Shown here piece by piece: positions 49,979 through 59,979 of a stretch of 64,000 bases of DNA; positions within the stretch are counted from its first letter, which is position 1, and each line of letters starts with the position of its first letter. The notes beneath the pieces are model-generated. The model was not told the origin of the DNA, ran no database searches, and saw only the letters and a program-made list of their open reading frames with translations. Location of the stretch: assembly GCA_002706365.1 (NCBI GenBank), contig PALM01000020.1, positions 1 through 64,000 of the forward strand, written 5' to 3'. This stretch comes from Flavobacteriales bacterium (GTDB lineage: Bacteria > Bacteroidota > Bacteroidia > Flavobacteriales_E > Vicingaceae). A program made the position numbers and the translations under genes.

Positions 49979-52243
49979 TTATTTCTTGATCAACTTTATG
50001 CTGAGATCATTCAAATGAGGAATGGTATTGCTTACCACCGTCAATGTTAAATGAACAAGTCCGCTCATATTCTCAGTATCTAATCTCACTTCAATTCTTC
50101 CGTTTCCTCCGGCCTCAATTTCTTTTGGGAACTCCAATTGAGCGCAATCATCACAATTGATCATGATATTATAGATATTAAGCGTTTCACCGCCCTTATT
50201 CTTGATCAGAAAGACTCTGTCTAGCTCATTGCTTTCAATCTCTCCTAAATCGTATTCTCGGCTGTTGAATTCAATTTCAGCTGGCTTGTAGTCTTCTTTT
50301 GAGTCGAATCGTTTCTTGATTCCGTCTTGCTGACTCACGGCAATCAATTCTATTTTTCTATGCTGAGCTGCTTGTGGACTGTATACAGCCAGAATTTTGT
50401 CGTCTTCAATACTCTTATCGCTTATAGCAAACTCGCCAAACGGAAGCTTTTGAATGCTTAAAGAGCCTCCGCTACTGTCTGTGCCATTCAGATAAGGCAA
50501 AAAGACACCCTCTTCATATTCTGAGAAGTAATTGATAAGACTGTTGATCCTTCTCAATGTTAACTTCAGATTGTATTCCTCCCCAGATAAGCTTGATGCG
50601 AATCCTTTTATGCTCAATTCTATCTTATTGCCTGCTTCAAGGGCTCTTAATAGGAGAGGGGTGAAGAACTCCAAATCTGATACCCCATTGCTTATATCCT
50701 CTTCAAAGAAGGTTTCTAATCTCGCAGCCATCTCCTTGTCTTTCACATACAGATCGGTTTTCTTGAGATTCTCTTTGTATTCTTCTTTCATGCCTAAATA
50801 CTCCTGAGCAAGATTCATGTAATTCTCATTCGTACTGCTGTCTCTGGAGTTGGGATCTGGGATGTCATTATGGAAGTAGAGGTCAAGAGGGAGGTATTTA
50901 TTCAATGTGATGATATCTGGGACTATGGTGTCCTCTTCCAGCTCCATAGCCTCATCCTCTGTGTAAGGGGTGTAGTAGATATCGTTGCAACAGAAGTCTG
51001 GACTATTCTTCTGCTTTCGATTTGAAGCAAGAAGCGCTTGTCCTTTCGATATGCTGAAGTAGTAGTCGTCAGCAGGGGAGTTTATTGGCTCACCCATATT
51101 CTCGGCCGACTGGAATTTAGTTAGCCAACCCTGTATCTTGAAGATGTCGAAACCGCCATAGCCATAATGCCAATCTGAGCTAAAGTAAAGCCATCCATCT
51201 TGATAGTATGGAGAAATCTCATTGCCTGGCGTGTTAATGTCGGCTCCTAAGTTCTTTGCCTGGTCAAATCCAAAGTCTTCTTTCTTGGCTAACCAAAGGT
51301 CTAGTTCTCCAAAACCTTTTGGCCTATTTGAACTAAAGATCAAATAGGTTTCGTCTTTTCTTTCCAGTATTTCTGCTTGAGTATTATTTGTCCCGGGATA
51401 ATTAATGTTTTTGTTTAATTTAGATGGCTTAATTATCTGGTTATTAGATATTTCGCCAGACCATATTTCGCAGTTGTAATTGGTGTCGCAGACACTGAAA
51501 TAGGCCAATTTGCCATCTTCGGTGAGGCTGATGTTTGCAATATGACTATCCTCAAAATAATCTTTGCTACTGGCAAATTCGATGGACTGCGCAGCTTCTT
51601 TATTATCCAGATTTGAGAAATAGAGTTTGGTAAAGTAATGCTCGTCCAAAACAATCCCATTTTCTTTCAAAGAATCCGCTCTAAGTGAACTGAAGAATAG
51701 CTTGCCATCCTTTATCCTGGGTGCAAATTCCGAGGCAGCTGTATTGAATTGAACATCAATTGGAGTCAACTCAGCACTGCTATTCACAGAATTCTTCATC
51801 GCCCAGCTATTGGCTTCCTTACTTTGATCAATCCTTTTGTACCAATATGATTTGCGGTCATTTCTATAGGGTATAAGTGCCTTATTGTAATATCTTCTTG
51901 CTCTTCTGTAATCTCCGCTGCCCCTGTAGGCCTCAGCTAGAAGGTAATATATATCGGGATAGCTTTCTCCTCGATCGATCAGACTCGCTTTGAATAAGTA
52001 TCTGGCAGCATCCTCCATCTGCATGAGCTGCATAAGACTTTTAGAGTAATGATAGAGTACTGCTGCATCTGAGGAATCAACCATCATAGCTTGTTTGTAA
52101 ACCTTTGATGCACCTAGATAGTCTCCTCTTTGATAGTAAGAATGACCAACTTCCAGGATCTGAGTCGCACTTTGCCCATAAGCAGAAGCCATTGTAAGAC
52201 AGGCGATTAGACTAATGAAAATTCTTAGAGAAATTTTGGGCAT
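49979..52243 (-). CDS. PorE-like TPR / PD40 / OmpA protein with DUF1573 tail
   Basis: Envelope protein of 754 aa. Signal peptide (ends AYGQS), TPR repeats (20-130: ILEVGHSYYQRGDYLGASKVYKQA, DAARYLFKAS), PD40 beta-propeller blades (150-420: GNEISPYYQDGWLYFSSDWHYGYGGFDIF), an OmpA-like peptidoglycan-binding region (500-600: GFASSLSGEEYNLKLTLRRINSLI), and a DUF1573-like IgG fold (about 645-754: NKGGETLNIYNIMINCDDC). T9SS PorE has the TPR-propeller-OmpA layout but not this tail. It starts inside the PorP gene (19-base overlap). Inference: links a T9SS surface assembly to peptidoglycan for the adhesin encoded upstream. Confidence 0.88.
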   Translation of the reverse strand: MPKISLRIFISLIACLTMASAYGQSATQILEVGHSYYQRGDYLGASKVYKQAMMVDSSDAAVLYHYSKSLMQLMQMEDAARYLFKASLIDRGESYPDIYYLLAEAYRGSGDYRRARRYYNKALIPYRNDRKSYWYKRIDQSKEANSWAMKNSVNSSAELTPIDVQFNTAASEFAPRIKDGKLFFSSLRADSLKENGIVLDEHYFTKLYFSNLDNKEAAQSIEFASSKDYFEDSHIANISLTEDGKLAYFSVCDTNYNCEIWSGEISNNQIIKPSKLNKNINYPGTNNTQAEILERKDETYLIFSSNRPKGFGELDLWLAKKEDFGFDQAKNLGADINTPGNEISPYYQDGWLYFSSDWHYGYGGFDIFKIQGWLTKFQSAENMGEPINSPADDYYFSISKGQALLASNRKQKNSPDFCCNDIYYTPYTEDEAMELEEDTIVPDIITLNKYLPLDLYFHNDIPDPNSRDSSTNENYMNLAQEYLGMKEEYKENLKKTDLYVKDKEMAARLETFFEEDISNGVSDLEFFTPLLLRALEAGNKIELSIKGFASSLSGEEYNLKLTLRRINSLINYFSEYEEGVFLPYLNGTDSSGGSLSIQKLPFGEFAISDKSIEDDKILAVYSPQAAQHRKIELIAVSQQDGIKKRFDSKEDYKPAEIEFNSREYDLGEIESNELDRVFLIKNKGGETLNIYNIMINCDDCAQLEFPKEIEAGGNGRIEVRLDTENMSGLVHLTLTVVSNTIPHLNDLSIKLIKK

Positions 52244-53232
52244 CGCTGGTAGTTTCTGAATACTGCTTTATAACTGCTGATGATGTAGGTAACGGATACC
52301 TCCAAGCCACCTTTTTGATTGGTTGCTATATCTAGTGATGAGATATTGATATCATAGCTTGCGCCAAAATGCCATTGGTTGTAGTCGAAGCCCAGTGAAG
52401 GGATTATTGCATCTCCCGGTCTAAGCCATAGCCCTGCATACAGTCTTCTTCTGTAGAAGTTGTTCTCAGACATATAGTATCGAATATTGGCTCCAAAAAC
52501 ACTTTCATTATAGTCGCCCTGATTGCTGAATAAGAGGGAAGGAATCAGATCCACTCTTTCTGAGATCTCATGTTCAGCCTTTATGAATAGGGTAGTTCGC
52601 ATATCAATCGCCTCAGCTTCCCCTTCAAAACTCAGATCCGCTTGATTCATATTAAAGAATGCAATCCCTATCTCTGCTTTATGTCTAGGGTCTTGAAAGT
52701 ACTCTAATGCGACTCCGGAATTCAAGGCTAATCTATTGATGCTATTATTCCCAAAGTCTTCACCAGTGCCTAATTGAGGGTTGTATGCACCGGATTGGAA
52801 TTGCTCATCGAATCTGAATGCATCGTAGTTTATAGAGCGAGAGTTCAATCCAGATTGTACGCCAAACTTCAAAGAAAAAGAGGAATCGGAATTCAACTTT
52901 TGGATGTAGGCTAAATTCAAGAGGAACTGACTGCTTTGTAAATCGCCAACCCCAGCTCTATCATTGGATATGATCAAGCCCAAATGAAGTCTGGGTATGG
53001 CATTGATCGGACTTTTGGCATCGGCTGCAAAGGAAATGGTTTGAAAGGGCTCACTAATCGATGACCATTGATTCCTGAAGTTGCCATTCAATCTAAAATC
53101 ACCATTAAAACTACCCGCCAAGGCAGGGTTTAAATTCAAATAGGATCTATTGAACTGAGAGAAATGGATATCCTGTCCTTGCACATATCCTGCACACAGC
53201 AATATCAAGCATATCAATATCCCTCTCAACAT
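52225..53232 (-). CDS. PorP/SprF family type IX secretion membrane protein
   Basis: Outer-membrane barrel of 335 aa in the PorP/SprF family. Signal peptide (ends VQGQD), then DIHFSQFNRSYLNLNPALAGSFNG, the family's N-terminal hallmark, and many barrel strands (NEHEISERVDLIPSLLFSN; WHFGASYDINI). SprF-type proteins are needed to secrete or anchor a particular large type B cargo encoded beside them. The gene starts in the TAATG overlap with the stop of the adhesin gene (53232), which fits coupled production of cargo and its partner. Confidence 0.93.
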   Translation of the reverse strand: MLRGILICLILLCAGYVQGQDIHFSQFNRSYLNLNPALAGSFNGDFRLNGNFRNQWSSISEPFQTISFAADAKSPINAIPRLHLGLIISNDRAGVGDLQSSQFLLNLAYIQKLNSDSSFSLKFGVQSGLNSRSINYDAFRFDEQFQSGAYNPQLGTGEDFGNNSINRLALNSGVALEYFQDPRHKAEIGIAFFNMNQADLSFEGEAEAIDMRTTLFIKAEHEISERVDLIPSLLFSNQGDYNESVFGANIRYYMSENNFYRRRLYAGLWLRPGDAIIPSLGFDYNQWHFGASYDINISSLDIATNQKGGLEVSVTYIISSYKAVFRNYQRCPKFL

Positions 53233-56200
53233 TAACGAAGCAGCGTTACATTTCCTTTCTCAAAATATTCTTGTCCATCGAAACATATGGCCTTTAAGTG
53301 ATATACGAAGACGCCTGGATCTGCTGGATTTCCACCTATTGTTCCATCCCAACCTTTGTTTTGGTCCTGAGTACGGAAGATCAATTCTCCCCAGCGATTA
53401 TAGACAGAAAAGTCGATCTCTCGCATTACTTCTCCGCGCACAAATAAAATGTCATTTGTACCACTACCATCAGGGGTGAATGCTGTTGGGACGTAGATGT
53501 TCGGATTGGCACAGTTGATCTCAAACACACCAATTCGCTTACTAACCACTAATTCACAGCCTGTTTGCTGATCGGTTATGGTTAAGAAGAAGGTAGTGCT
53601 TTGTGGTGGTGTGCCAATAGGGCTTCTTGAAAATGGATCATTTAGATATCCAGCGGGCTCCCATCGGAAAGTTAGATTTCCTTCTTGCCTGCTCTGAGAT
53701 AGTTGAACACTCTGACCTTTGTAGATCGTGTCTACATTTGAGAAGATTTCAGCAGTAGTAAATCTGGGTACATTCACTTCAATTAAGCTTGAAGCGGTAT
53801 CCTCACATGCCAGATCATCTGTAACGGTCAAATAATATCGAGTGTCGCTTTTCGGAGCGATAGATATCGTATTGCTTCCTTGTCCGGCTATGATATCAGC
53901 AGTTGGGATCCATGTGTAATTGAATGGAGGAATGCCACTGAGCATATTTGCCTGTATTGTAATTGTATCATTCAAACAGATCGAATTGAAATCGAGTAGA
54001 TCGATTTCAACTTCATTCACACCCACCTCTACAGATGAGTCTGCATCGCAAATACCATCGATAGCCCTGTAATAATAGATAGTAGAATCAGTCGGCGCAA
54101 CAGTGATCACACTGTCATTCGGATTGTTGAGAGGAGAGCTAAAGTTGCTGAATTGAGACCAGATGAATTGTGAAGCTGTTTGGTTGTGAAGTATGCTCAG
54201 TTGTGCATTATCACCCAAGCAGATCACTGTATCCATCAATGCTTGCAGTACAACACCATTAAATACCCTTATAGTTTCGGTTATCGTATCGGCAATGTTA
54301 CATCTATTGTTATAGCCCAATAATTCTACATCAAACAAACCCTCATTGTTGAAAGTCACAGTGGGATTCTGAACAGTTGAAGTGCTTTGACCATTTCCCA
54401 AGAAGATCCTAAAGCTATCGGCATTCACTATTGTGGTGCTTAAAGCTTGAGAATATGGAGTACATACCGAATCGGGTAGAGGGTCTAGTTCAAGTTCAAA
54501 AGGAACGATCTCCACTTCAACTGCATCTGTTTGGAAGCAATAATCATTGCTGAGCTTCACGTAGAAGGTATCAATTCCAGCTTGGTTGACGAACAATTCA
54601 TTATCGGAGGGGAAATTGTTCAATGTATCTGAGAAGAGGGAATCAGTACTCCAAAGATAATGGGATATACTGCCTGTTCCTGTTTGGAAAAGCCTCACAG
54701 AATCAGCCCTGCAGATCAATGTATCTGGTATTGAGTTGATCACGATATCATTCGCCACAACTTCTAAAGGAAGGTTAGTGGTGTCATTAGTAACACATGC
54801 ATTATTCCGTATGATAAATTGCAAATTGTAGCTACCGGGAGTGTTGTAGGTCTGATTGATAGTGAGGTTTGATGAGTCGCGAAAACCATTGTCTAAGTCC
54901 CAAATATGCAGATCCACATTGGACACACTTGCCGTGACTTGAATATCATTGTTTTCGCAGATCGTATCCTCGCTAAGAGATGATTGAAAGCTCACTGGAA
55001 TATATTCCACAACAAGGGTGTCGATCTTCTCACAAGCCAAGGTTATTGAGTTCCCTGCTCTTACATAGAAGGTGTCTATGCCTGCTTGAAGTCCAACTTT
55101 ATACCTTGATGAATCTGTTATTGCAAGGATGTTGTTGAAGAATGGATCGCTCGACCAAGTGAAAGTATTTGCATTTCCATTGTCATTCGCATCCAATACT
55201 AGAGAGTCGCTATAGCAGATCAGCGTATCGGCTTTGGCATTCAATTCAATGTTATCCGGATAGGCAATGATAGTTTGAGAGGCAAATGCGTCTGTGGCAC
55301 AGATCGTATCTTCTACAATCTGAGTGATATTGTAAACACCTGGATTGGAGATTACAATGGTTGTGTCTTGAAAACCACCCGGCACAACAGTCCCGTTAAT
55401 ATCCCAGAACACCCGATTCGCTCTTAAGCTTTGATCGGTGATCATAACAGAAACGGAGTCGCCTACACCCAAGCAAAAGGATGAAGTATCTGTAGTAAAG
55501 CTGGCGATTGGTAGAATTTCAAAATCATATTTGTACAATGCATTATTGCAAATCCCCGAGCCAGCTCCTTTGAGGGGAAATGCACTGCCTGGAGTAGTAG
55601 GGAAGTCGGAGCCCGCACCACAAGAGGCGCAGATGGATTGAAAGATTATACCATTCTTGCTAAATCTGGAAGTACCTCCGTCAACATGATCTTGAGATAG
55701 GCCACCACCGAGAAATGAAGCATAAATGATTGAATCTAGATCATTATTGACTACGTAGAGGTAGAAGTCGTTACCGTCGGTATTGGGGTCACTTGCATTC
55801 GCACTCAATGGCATATTGTTTCGCATGGTCTTCAAACCATCATTGGTGTTGCTTAAAGAGCCTCCCCATCCGGATACATAGATGTTCTTGCATCGATCAA
55901 CCAGAAAAGCTGTTGGCGATATATTAATATTACTAGCTCCAGTGTTGATGTTTCCGAAGGTGTGTGAAAACTCCAATTGAGATAGGGTAGAGTCGAACTC
56001 CACTATGAATTGTCCGGCCCCGACATTTGCAATGGAAGTTCCAAAATTTGGAAATAAAATGCTTTGCGTTTGACCAAGTGCATAGAAATTATTGTCTCTA
56101 TCGGATTCTACAAAATAGATTTGATCGTAGAGATCAGATCCCAAGAATGTAGAGTGCAATAGATCTCCTTTAGTGTTTAAAAGGCTAACGAAACCTTCAG

Positions 56201-57773
56201 ATCTGCCCCCGTTTGAATGTGGTTGATGAGCCCCTGGGAGAGAAGGGAAGTCGCTAAAGCTCATGGTTCCACCACCAACAAGGATTTCATTCCTATCCGT
56301 AATCTTAAGAGAGTAAATGGCATCAAAAGAACTGCCACCCAAATATCTACTCCAATAAAGCGTTCTAAGATTTGGAGAAAATTTAGCAATGATCCCATCT
56401 TGAACTCCTCCAAAACCACTTATTGTACTATCTAGATCAGAGGAATGAGTAGAAGTACCAACATATACCGTATCGTTGGGTCCTACAGTTATCTCTCCTC
56501 TAAAGTGGTCTCCGTAATTAAAGACTAGACCAATATTGACTGAATTGAGATTATTGAGATTGCAGTTCAAACCGTCAGATGAATTACCGCCAAAGAATGT
56601 AGAAGACAATAGCTGTCGGCCATTTGGGCTGAATTGAGATATGGCGATATCATTGCCGCTGACGTAATCCTGAAGATATCTGCTCAAGTTGCTTCTTTGT
56701 GAGATCACTTTAATTGGCTGATAGGCTCCAATTGTCACCGGATAATTGAAGGAGCTGGTTACGGAAAGAATGATCAGTTCTTGGCGACTATTAACTACCA
56801 TACTATTCACAGCCTCGGATTCGTTACCGCCTAAGAATGTGCTGAAAAGTAATCTAGAACCATCTCTAGAGAACTTACTTATTGTGATGTCTGCCGATCC
56901 TCCAGCATAATTTGGCTGATACCCAAGTGATGTATTGTTATAGGCATTTCCAAATACCGTTCCTCCCATATAACCGTTACCTGCGCCATCATAGGTTGCT
57001 GTCATTCCAAAATTCGTGCTTGTAGAACCAGAATAGGTCGAGAATACAACTACAGGGTCAATGATCAAGTCCAAAGAGTTGTCATACTCTCCAAGAATCT
57101 CAAAACCAATGACATTATCACTCAATTCTACAAAACGACATTCAACTGCTTTCTCTTTGCCGTTAACTATTTGGTAAGCATAGGGTTTTTGCTCTACCAT
57201 TTCACCAAAGTGATACTTGATGTGGAGCTCATCCTTCTTTATTGAGACTTTGTCGGCACCTTTTACCTCAAAGCGAATGATAGATGGATCTGCTTTTGGC
57301 TTGATCACAAAATCGTACTTCAACTGATTCTCTTTGCGATAATAATTCAGATCAATATTGGGATAGATATCGCGATAGCTTAGCTTTTCATAGGCTTTAA
57401 CACCGGTTTGCCATCTGGAACGATCCTTACCTAGATAGTAGTTGTAGTAGTAGGAAGAAGGTGATTCTGCTTCTAGTTTAGCATCCGGATTGCTAGCCAG
57501 AAATTCTATTCTAAAAGTGTGACCTTCTATCTTGCCATCCTCATCATGCTCGTGATTGATATGAGAAGGAGCATTGACAATTTGATAGTGTAGCGCATTT
57601 TTCTCAAAAAAAAGCGTCGAAAAATCAAAGTCCATCCGATATTTCACTTCTTGATGCCATTGCCCTAAATTTGGCACAAATGTATAGCTCTTCGGATTGT
57701 TTGGGTTAACAGAAGCTAGGCTCAAGCTTGTCAAGATGAAAGCTTGAAAAAGTATGAGAAAACGGAAATTCAA
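53232..57773 (-). CDS. Giant T9SS type B cargo (CHU_C / gliding-motility C-terminus)
   Basis: Secreted multidomain protein of 1513 aa. Signal peptide (VNPNNP region), then a conserved N-terminal domain (residues about 28-240: FVPNLGQWHQEVKYRM ... DRSRWQTGVKAYEKLSYRDIYPNIDLNYYRK), an SBBP-like propeller (250-740: FSTYSGSTSTNFG; FSTFLGGNESEA; YLGGSSFDAIYS), several Ig/PKD-like repeats with paired VCT/ICE/CRAD words (about 760-1400: ADSVRLFQTGTGSISHYLW), and the CHU_C type B sorting domain (NIYVPTAFTPDGSGTNDILFV ... NRWGELIFRTQ ... GVFVYHLKA). It is probably a surface adhesin, secreted by T9SS with the help of the adjacent PorP/SprF. Length and repeats resemble SprB-type cargo but it is smaller. 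Confidence 0.92.
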   Translation of the reverse strand: MNFRFLILFQAFILTSLSLASVNPNNPKSYTFVPNLGQWHQEVKYRMDFDFSTLFFEKNALHYQIVNAPSHINHEHDEDGKIEGHTFRIEFLASNPDAKLEAESPSSYYYNYYLGKDRSRWQTGVKAYEKLSYRDIYPNIDLNYYRKENQLKYDFVIKPKADPSIIRFEVKGADKVSIKKDELHIKYHFGEMVEQKPYAYQIVNGKEKAVECRFVELSDNVIGFEILGEYDNSLDLIIDPVVVFSTYSGSTSTNFGMTATYDGAGNGYMGGTVFGNAYNNTSLGYQPNYAGGSADITISKFSRDGSRLLFSTFLGGNESEAVNSMVVNSRQELIILSVTSSFNYPVTIGAYQPIKVISQRSNLSRYLQDYVSGNDIAISQFSPNGRQLLSSTFFGGNSSDGLNCNLNNLNSVNIGLVFNYGDHFRGEITVGPNDTVYVGTSTHSSDLDSTISGFGGVQDGIIAKFSPNLRTLYWSRYLGGSSFDAIYSLKITDRNEILVGGGTMSFSDFPSLPGAHQPHSNGGRSEGFVSLLNTKGDLLHSTFLGSDLYDQIYFVESDRDNNFYALGQTQSILFPNFGTSIANVGAGQFIVEFDSTLSQLEFSHTFGNINTGASNINISPTAFLVDRCKNIYVSGWGGSLSNTNDGLKTMRNNMPLSANASDPNTDGNDFYLYVVNNDLDSIIYASFLGGGLSQDHVDGGTSRFSKNGIIFQSICASCGAGSDFPTTPGSAFPLKGAGSGICNNALYKYDFEILPIASFTTDTSSFCLGVGDSVSVMITDQSLRANRVFWDINGTVVPGGFQDTTIVISNPGVYNITQIVEDTICATDAFASQTIIAYPDNIELNAKADTLICYSDSLVLDANDNGNANTFTWSSDPFFNNILAITDSSRYKVGLQAGIDTFYVRAGNSITLACEKIDTLVVEYIPVSFQSSLSEDTICENNDIQVTASVSNVDLHIWDLDNGFRDSSNLTINQTYNTPGSYNLQFIIRNNACVTNDTTNLPLEVVANDIVINSIPDTLICRADSVRLFQTGTGSISHYLWSTDSLFSDTLNNFPSDNELFVNQAGIDTFYVKLSNDYCFQTDAVEVEIVPFELELDPLPDSVCTPYSQALSTTIVNADSFRIFLGNGQSTSTVQNPTVTFNNEGLFDVELLGYNNRCNIADTITETIRVFNGVVLQALMDTVICLGDNAQLSILHNQTASQFIWSQFSNFSSPLNNPNDSVITVAPTDSTIYYYRAIDGICDADSSVEVGVNEVEIDLLDFNSICLNDTITIQANMLSGIPPFNYTWIPTADIIAGQGSNTISIAPKSDTRYYLTVTDDLACEDTASSLIEVNVPRFTTAEIFSNVDTIYKGQSVQLSQSRQEGNLTFRWEPAGYLNDPFSRSPIGTPPQSTTFFLTITDQQTGCELVVSKRIGVFEINCANPNIYVPTAFTPDGSGTNDILFVRGEVMREIDFSVYNRWGELIFRTQDQNKGWDGTIGGNPADPGVFVYHLKAICFDGQEYFEKGNVTLLR

Positions 57774-57889
57774 AATACAGTCAGACTCTTTACGTAAAGT
57801 TAACCAAAGCTCAATAAACTTACTTTAGTAGACGAAGTTTGCTTGTGATTGGTGGCTTTGAAAATCAATTATTAACTGACAAAAAATAG

Positions 57890-58732
57890 ATGATTCTAAT
57901 TGCAGATAGTGGGTCCAGTAAAACTGATTGGGCATTAGTCGATCAAAATGGCTTGGTTCAACTCATTGAAACAGTTGGTTTAAATCCTGATTTTCATTCA
58001 GATGAGTCTATTCTCAAGGAAGTTGGGTCAGTTGCTGCTCATCTAGATTCAATTCCAAAGGAAGTCCAATTCTATGGATCTGGAGCTTCATCTGAAAGCA
58101 GGAAACTGCCAATCAAAAATGCCTTGGAGCGAACTTTTAAAGATGCAAAGGTCCATGTGGCTCACGATCTATTAGGAGCTGCAAGGGCTACTTTAGGCAA
58201 TCAGAAGGGTTTGGTGGGTATTCTCGGCACGGGAAGTAATTGCAGTGCATATGATGGAAATCGCATTACAAAGGAGTTTCGCTCTGGCGGATATATTCTC
58301 AGTGATGAAGGTGGGGGAGTATATATGGGGAAGCAATTGCTCAAGGCATTTATTGAAGATCAATTGGAAGATGCTCTTAAACAGAATTTCACTACAGAAT
58401 TCGATCTAGATGTGGATAAGATTCTCCAAAAGATCTACAAGGAGAGTATGCCTAATAGATTTATCGCTTCCTTCTCTGAATTCATTTATAGACATCAAGC
58501 CAATCCTCAGATACAGGGAATCATCGAAGCTAATTTCAATGCCTTTTTTGAGGAGAAGGTCTGCAGGTTCGATGATCATCAAAACCTTCCTTTAGGTGTG
58601 GTAGGCTCAATTGCCAACCATTTCAAATCTCATTTAGAGAGTGCTGCTAAAAAGTATAATTGCAATTTAGAAGTCGTTGTGTCCAAGCCAATTGACGCTT
58701 TGGTAAGCTTTCATCAAGCTAAGCTTGGATAA
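57890..58732 (+). CDS. GlcNAc kinase-like ATPase (BadF/BadG/BcrA/BcrD family)
   Basis: ASKHA-fold sugar kinase of 280 aa, cytoplasmic, resembling mammalian N-acetylglucosamine kinase. Phosphate-1 motif ADSGSSKTDWALV, second phosphate motif GILGTGSNCSAYDG, and the GGYILSDEGGGVYMGKQL ADP-binding segment. It would convert N-acetylglucosamine to its 6-phosphate, for peptidoglycan recycling or chitin use. Substrate is family-level inference. The last 14 bases overlap the RsmI-like gene on the other strand. Confidence 0.88.
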   Translation: MILIADSGSSKTDWALVDQNGLVQLIETVGLNPDFHSDESILKEVGSVAAHLDSIPKEVQFYGSGASSESRKLPIKNALERTFKDAKVHVAHDLLGAARATLGNQKGLVGILGTGSNCSAYDGNRITKEFRSGGYILSDEGGGVYMGKQLLKAFIEDQLEDALKQNFTTEFDLDVDKILQKIYKESMPNRFIASFSEFIYRHQANPQIQGIIEANFNAFFEEKVCRFDDHQNLPLGVVGSIANHFKSHLESAAKKYNCNLEVVVSKPIDALVSFHQAKLG

Positions 58733-59426
58733 GGAAGATTGTAGGCTTTTTATTTAGGTCCGGCTTCTTTGAGCTCTTCCATTCCGCTACATTTCTAGAG
58801 ATTACCAACTCATCTGCTGTTCTAAGGTTGGTAGCCGTGCACAATTTACATGATGGACTCAAGTACTTGAGCAGGTCCTCTAACATTGCCATATTGCGGT
58901 ATGGGGTTTCCATGAAGATCTGACAGCTTCCTTCGGTTTTCGATCTTTTTTCCAGATCTCGAATAGCTGATATTCTTTGATCTTGTTCTCTTGGTAGATA
59001 ACCGCTAAAAGCAAATGCTTGTCCGTTCATTCCGCTTGCCATCAATGCGAGAAAGATAGATGATGGTCCGGAAAGTGGAACAACTTCTACATTCAATCGA
59101 TGTGCTAGTTGAACGAGTTTGTTACCCGGATCTGCAATGCCCGGACAGCCGGCATCTGAGATCATTCCAATGGAATTGCCTGATTTAAAGACGCTTTCAG
59201 CTTCGATCAGGCTTTCAATTTCAGTCTTCTTATTGTGGATGATGAACTCACTTTGATCGATCCTTTCTCTTAATCCCCATCTTACCAGATATCTTCTGGC
59301 TTGCTTTAGATTCTCTACGGCAAAATGGGATAATCCGGCTAGGGCATCCTTCACTTCAGAACCCATGCTCAATGAAGGGTCTTCTTGCTCACCCAGAGTG
59401 TTGGGTATGAGGTAAAGCTTGGGCAT
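58719..59426 (-). CDS. RsmI-like SAM-dependent methyltransferase (tetrapyrrole methylase fold)
   Basis: Cytoplasmic methyltransferase of 235 aa. Seen: LYLIPNTLGEQ, IGMISDAGCPGIADPG, VVPLSGPSSIFLALMASGMNG, and FSGYLPREQDQR. This is the RsmI (16S rRNA C1402 2'-O-methylation) family layout but about 45 residues shorter than E. coli RsmI, because the C-terminal domain is reduced. Could be a paralogue with a different RNA target. In a run with the LMW phosphatase and dnaA, one base apart from the phosphatase gene, an arrangement I recall in other Bacteroidota. Confidence 0.9.
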   Translation of the reverse strand: MPKLYLIPNTLGEQEDPSLSMGSEVKDALAGLSHFAVENLKQARRYLVRWGLRERIDQSEFIIHNKKTEIESLIEAESVFKSGNSIGMISDAGCPGIADPGNKLVQLAHRLNVEVVPLSGPSSIFLALMASGMNGQAFAFSGYLPREQDQRISAIRDLEKRSKTEGSCQIFMETPYRNMAMLEDLLKYLSPSCKLCTATNLRTADELVISRNVAEWKSSKKPDLNKKPTIFLIQA

Positions 59427-59427
59427 T

Positions 59428-59892
59428 TTAGGATTGGATTTGCTCCATCAATCGGTCGCAGGCTGCATCCAAGAGTTGGTATACATTCTCAAATCCTTCT
59501 TCACCACCATAATATGGGTCGGGGACCGACATATTCGAATTGGGATTATTGAGATTCAAGATCATTTCTACCTTCTGGCTGTCGGCCGTATCGCGACTAA
59601 GCCTAAGGATATTCTCATAATTGGAGAAGTCCATGGCGAAGATGCGGTCGAACTCATCAAAGTCGTCCTTTTCAAACTGCCGACCTCTATAATGACTGAT
59701 GTCAATATCGTAAGCTCTGCTTTTCTCAACAGCTCTTAAGTCGGGTGGGTCGCCGATATGATAATCTGATGTTCCTGCAGAATCAACGGTAATTTGATCT
59801 TGAAGTCCGGCATCCGCAACCTTTTTCTCAAGTATACCTTGAGCCATAGGGGAGCGACAAATATTGCCAAGACAAACCATTAAAATTTTCAT
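59428..59892 (-). CDS. Low-molecular-weight protein-tyrosine phosphatase
   Basis: Cytoplasmic phosphatase of 154 aa. P-loop VCLGNICRSPMAQGIL (Cys-x5-Arg-Ser) at the N-terminus, the general acid in DPYYGGEEGFENVYQLLDAACDRL, and DSAGTSDYHIG. It dephosphorylates phosphotyrosine in proteins or a small ester. Located between the RsmI-like gene and dnaA. Two repeat arrays and a GAGCGG element fill the 121-base gap to dnaA. Confidence 0.94.
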   Translation of the reverse strand: MKILMVCLGNICRSPMAQGILEKKVADAGLQDQITVDSAGTSDYHIGDPPDLRAVEKSRAYDIDISHYRGRQFEKDDFDEFDRIFAMDFSNYENILRLSRDTADSQKVEMILNLNNPNSNMSVPDPYYGGEEGFENVYQLLDAACDRLMEQIQS

Positions 59893-59897
59893 ACGGA

Positions 59898-59971
59898 TAC
59901 TTGAGGATTGAGGACGGAGATCGAAGACGTCTTAACTTTCATATCTCGCATCCCATATTTCACATTTGAAT
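59898..59971. repeat. Two heptad arrays (GATTGAG and TTTCATA types)
   Basis: TACTTGA, GGATTGA, GGACGGA, GATCGAA, GACGTCT at 59898-59932, then TTTCATA, TCTCGCA, TCCCATA, TTTCACA, TTTGAAT at 59937-59971. The second matches the array inside the GH113 start region (4548-4589) unit by unit. Confidence 0.75.
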
Positions 59972-59979
59972 TCCAGAGT

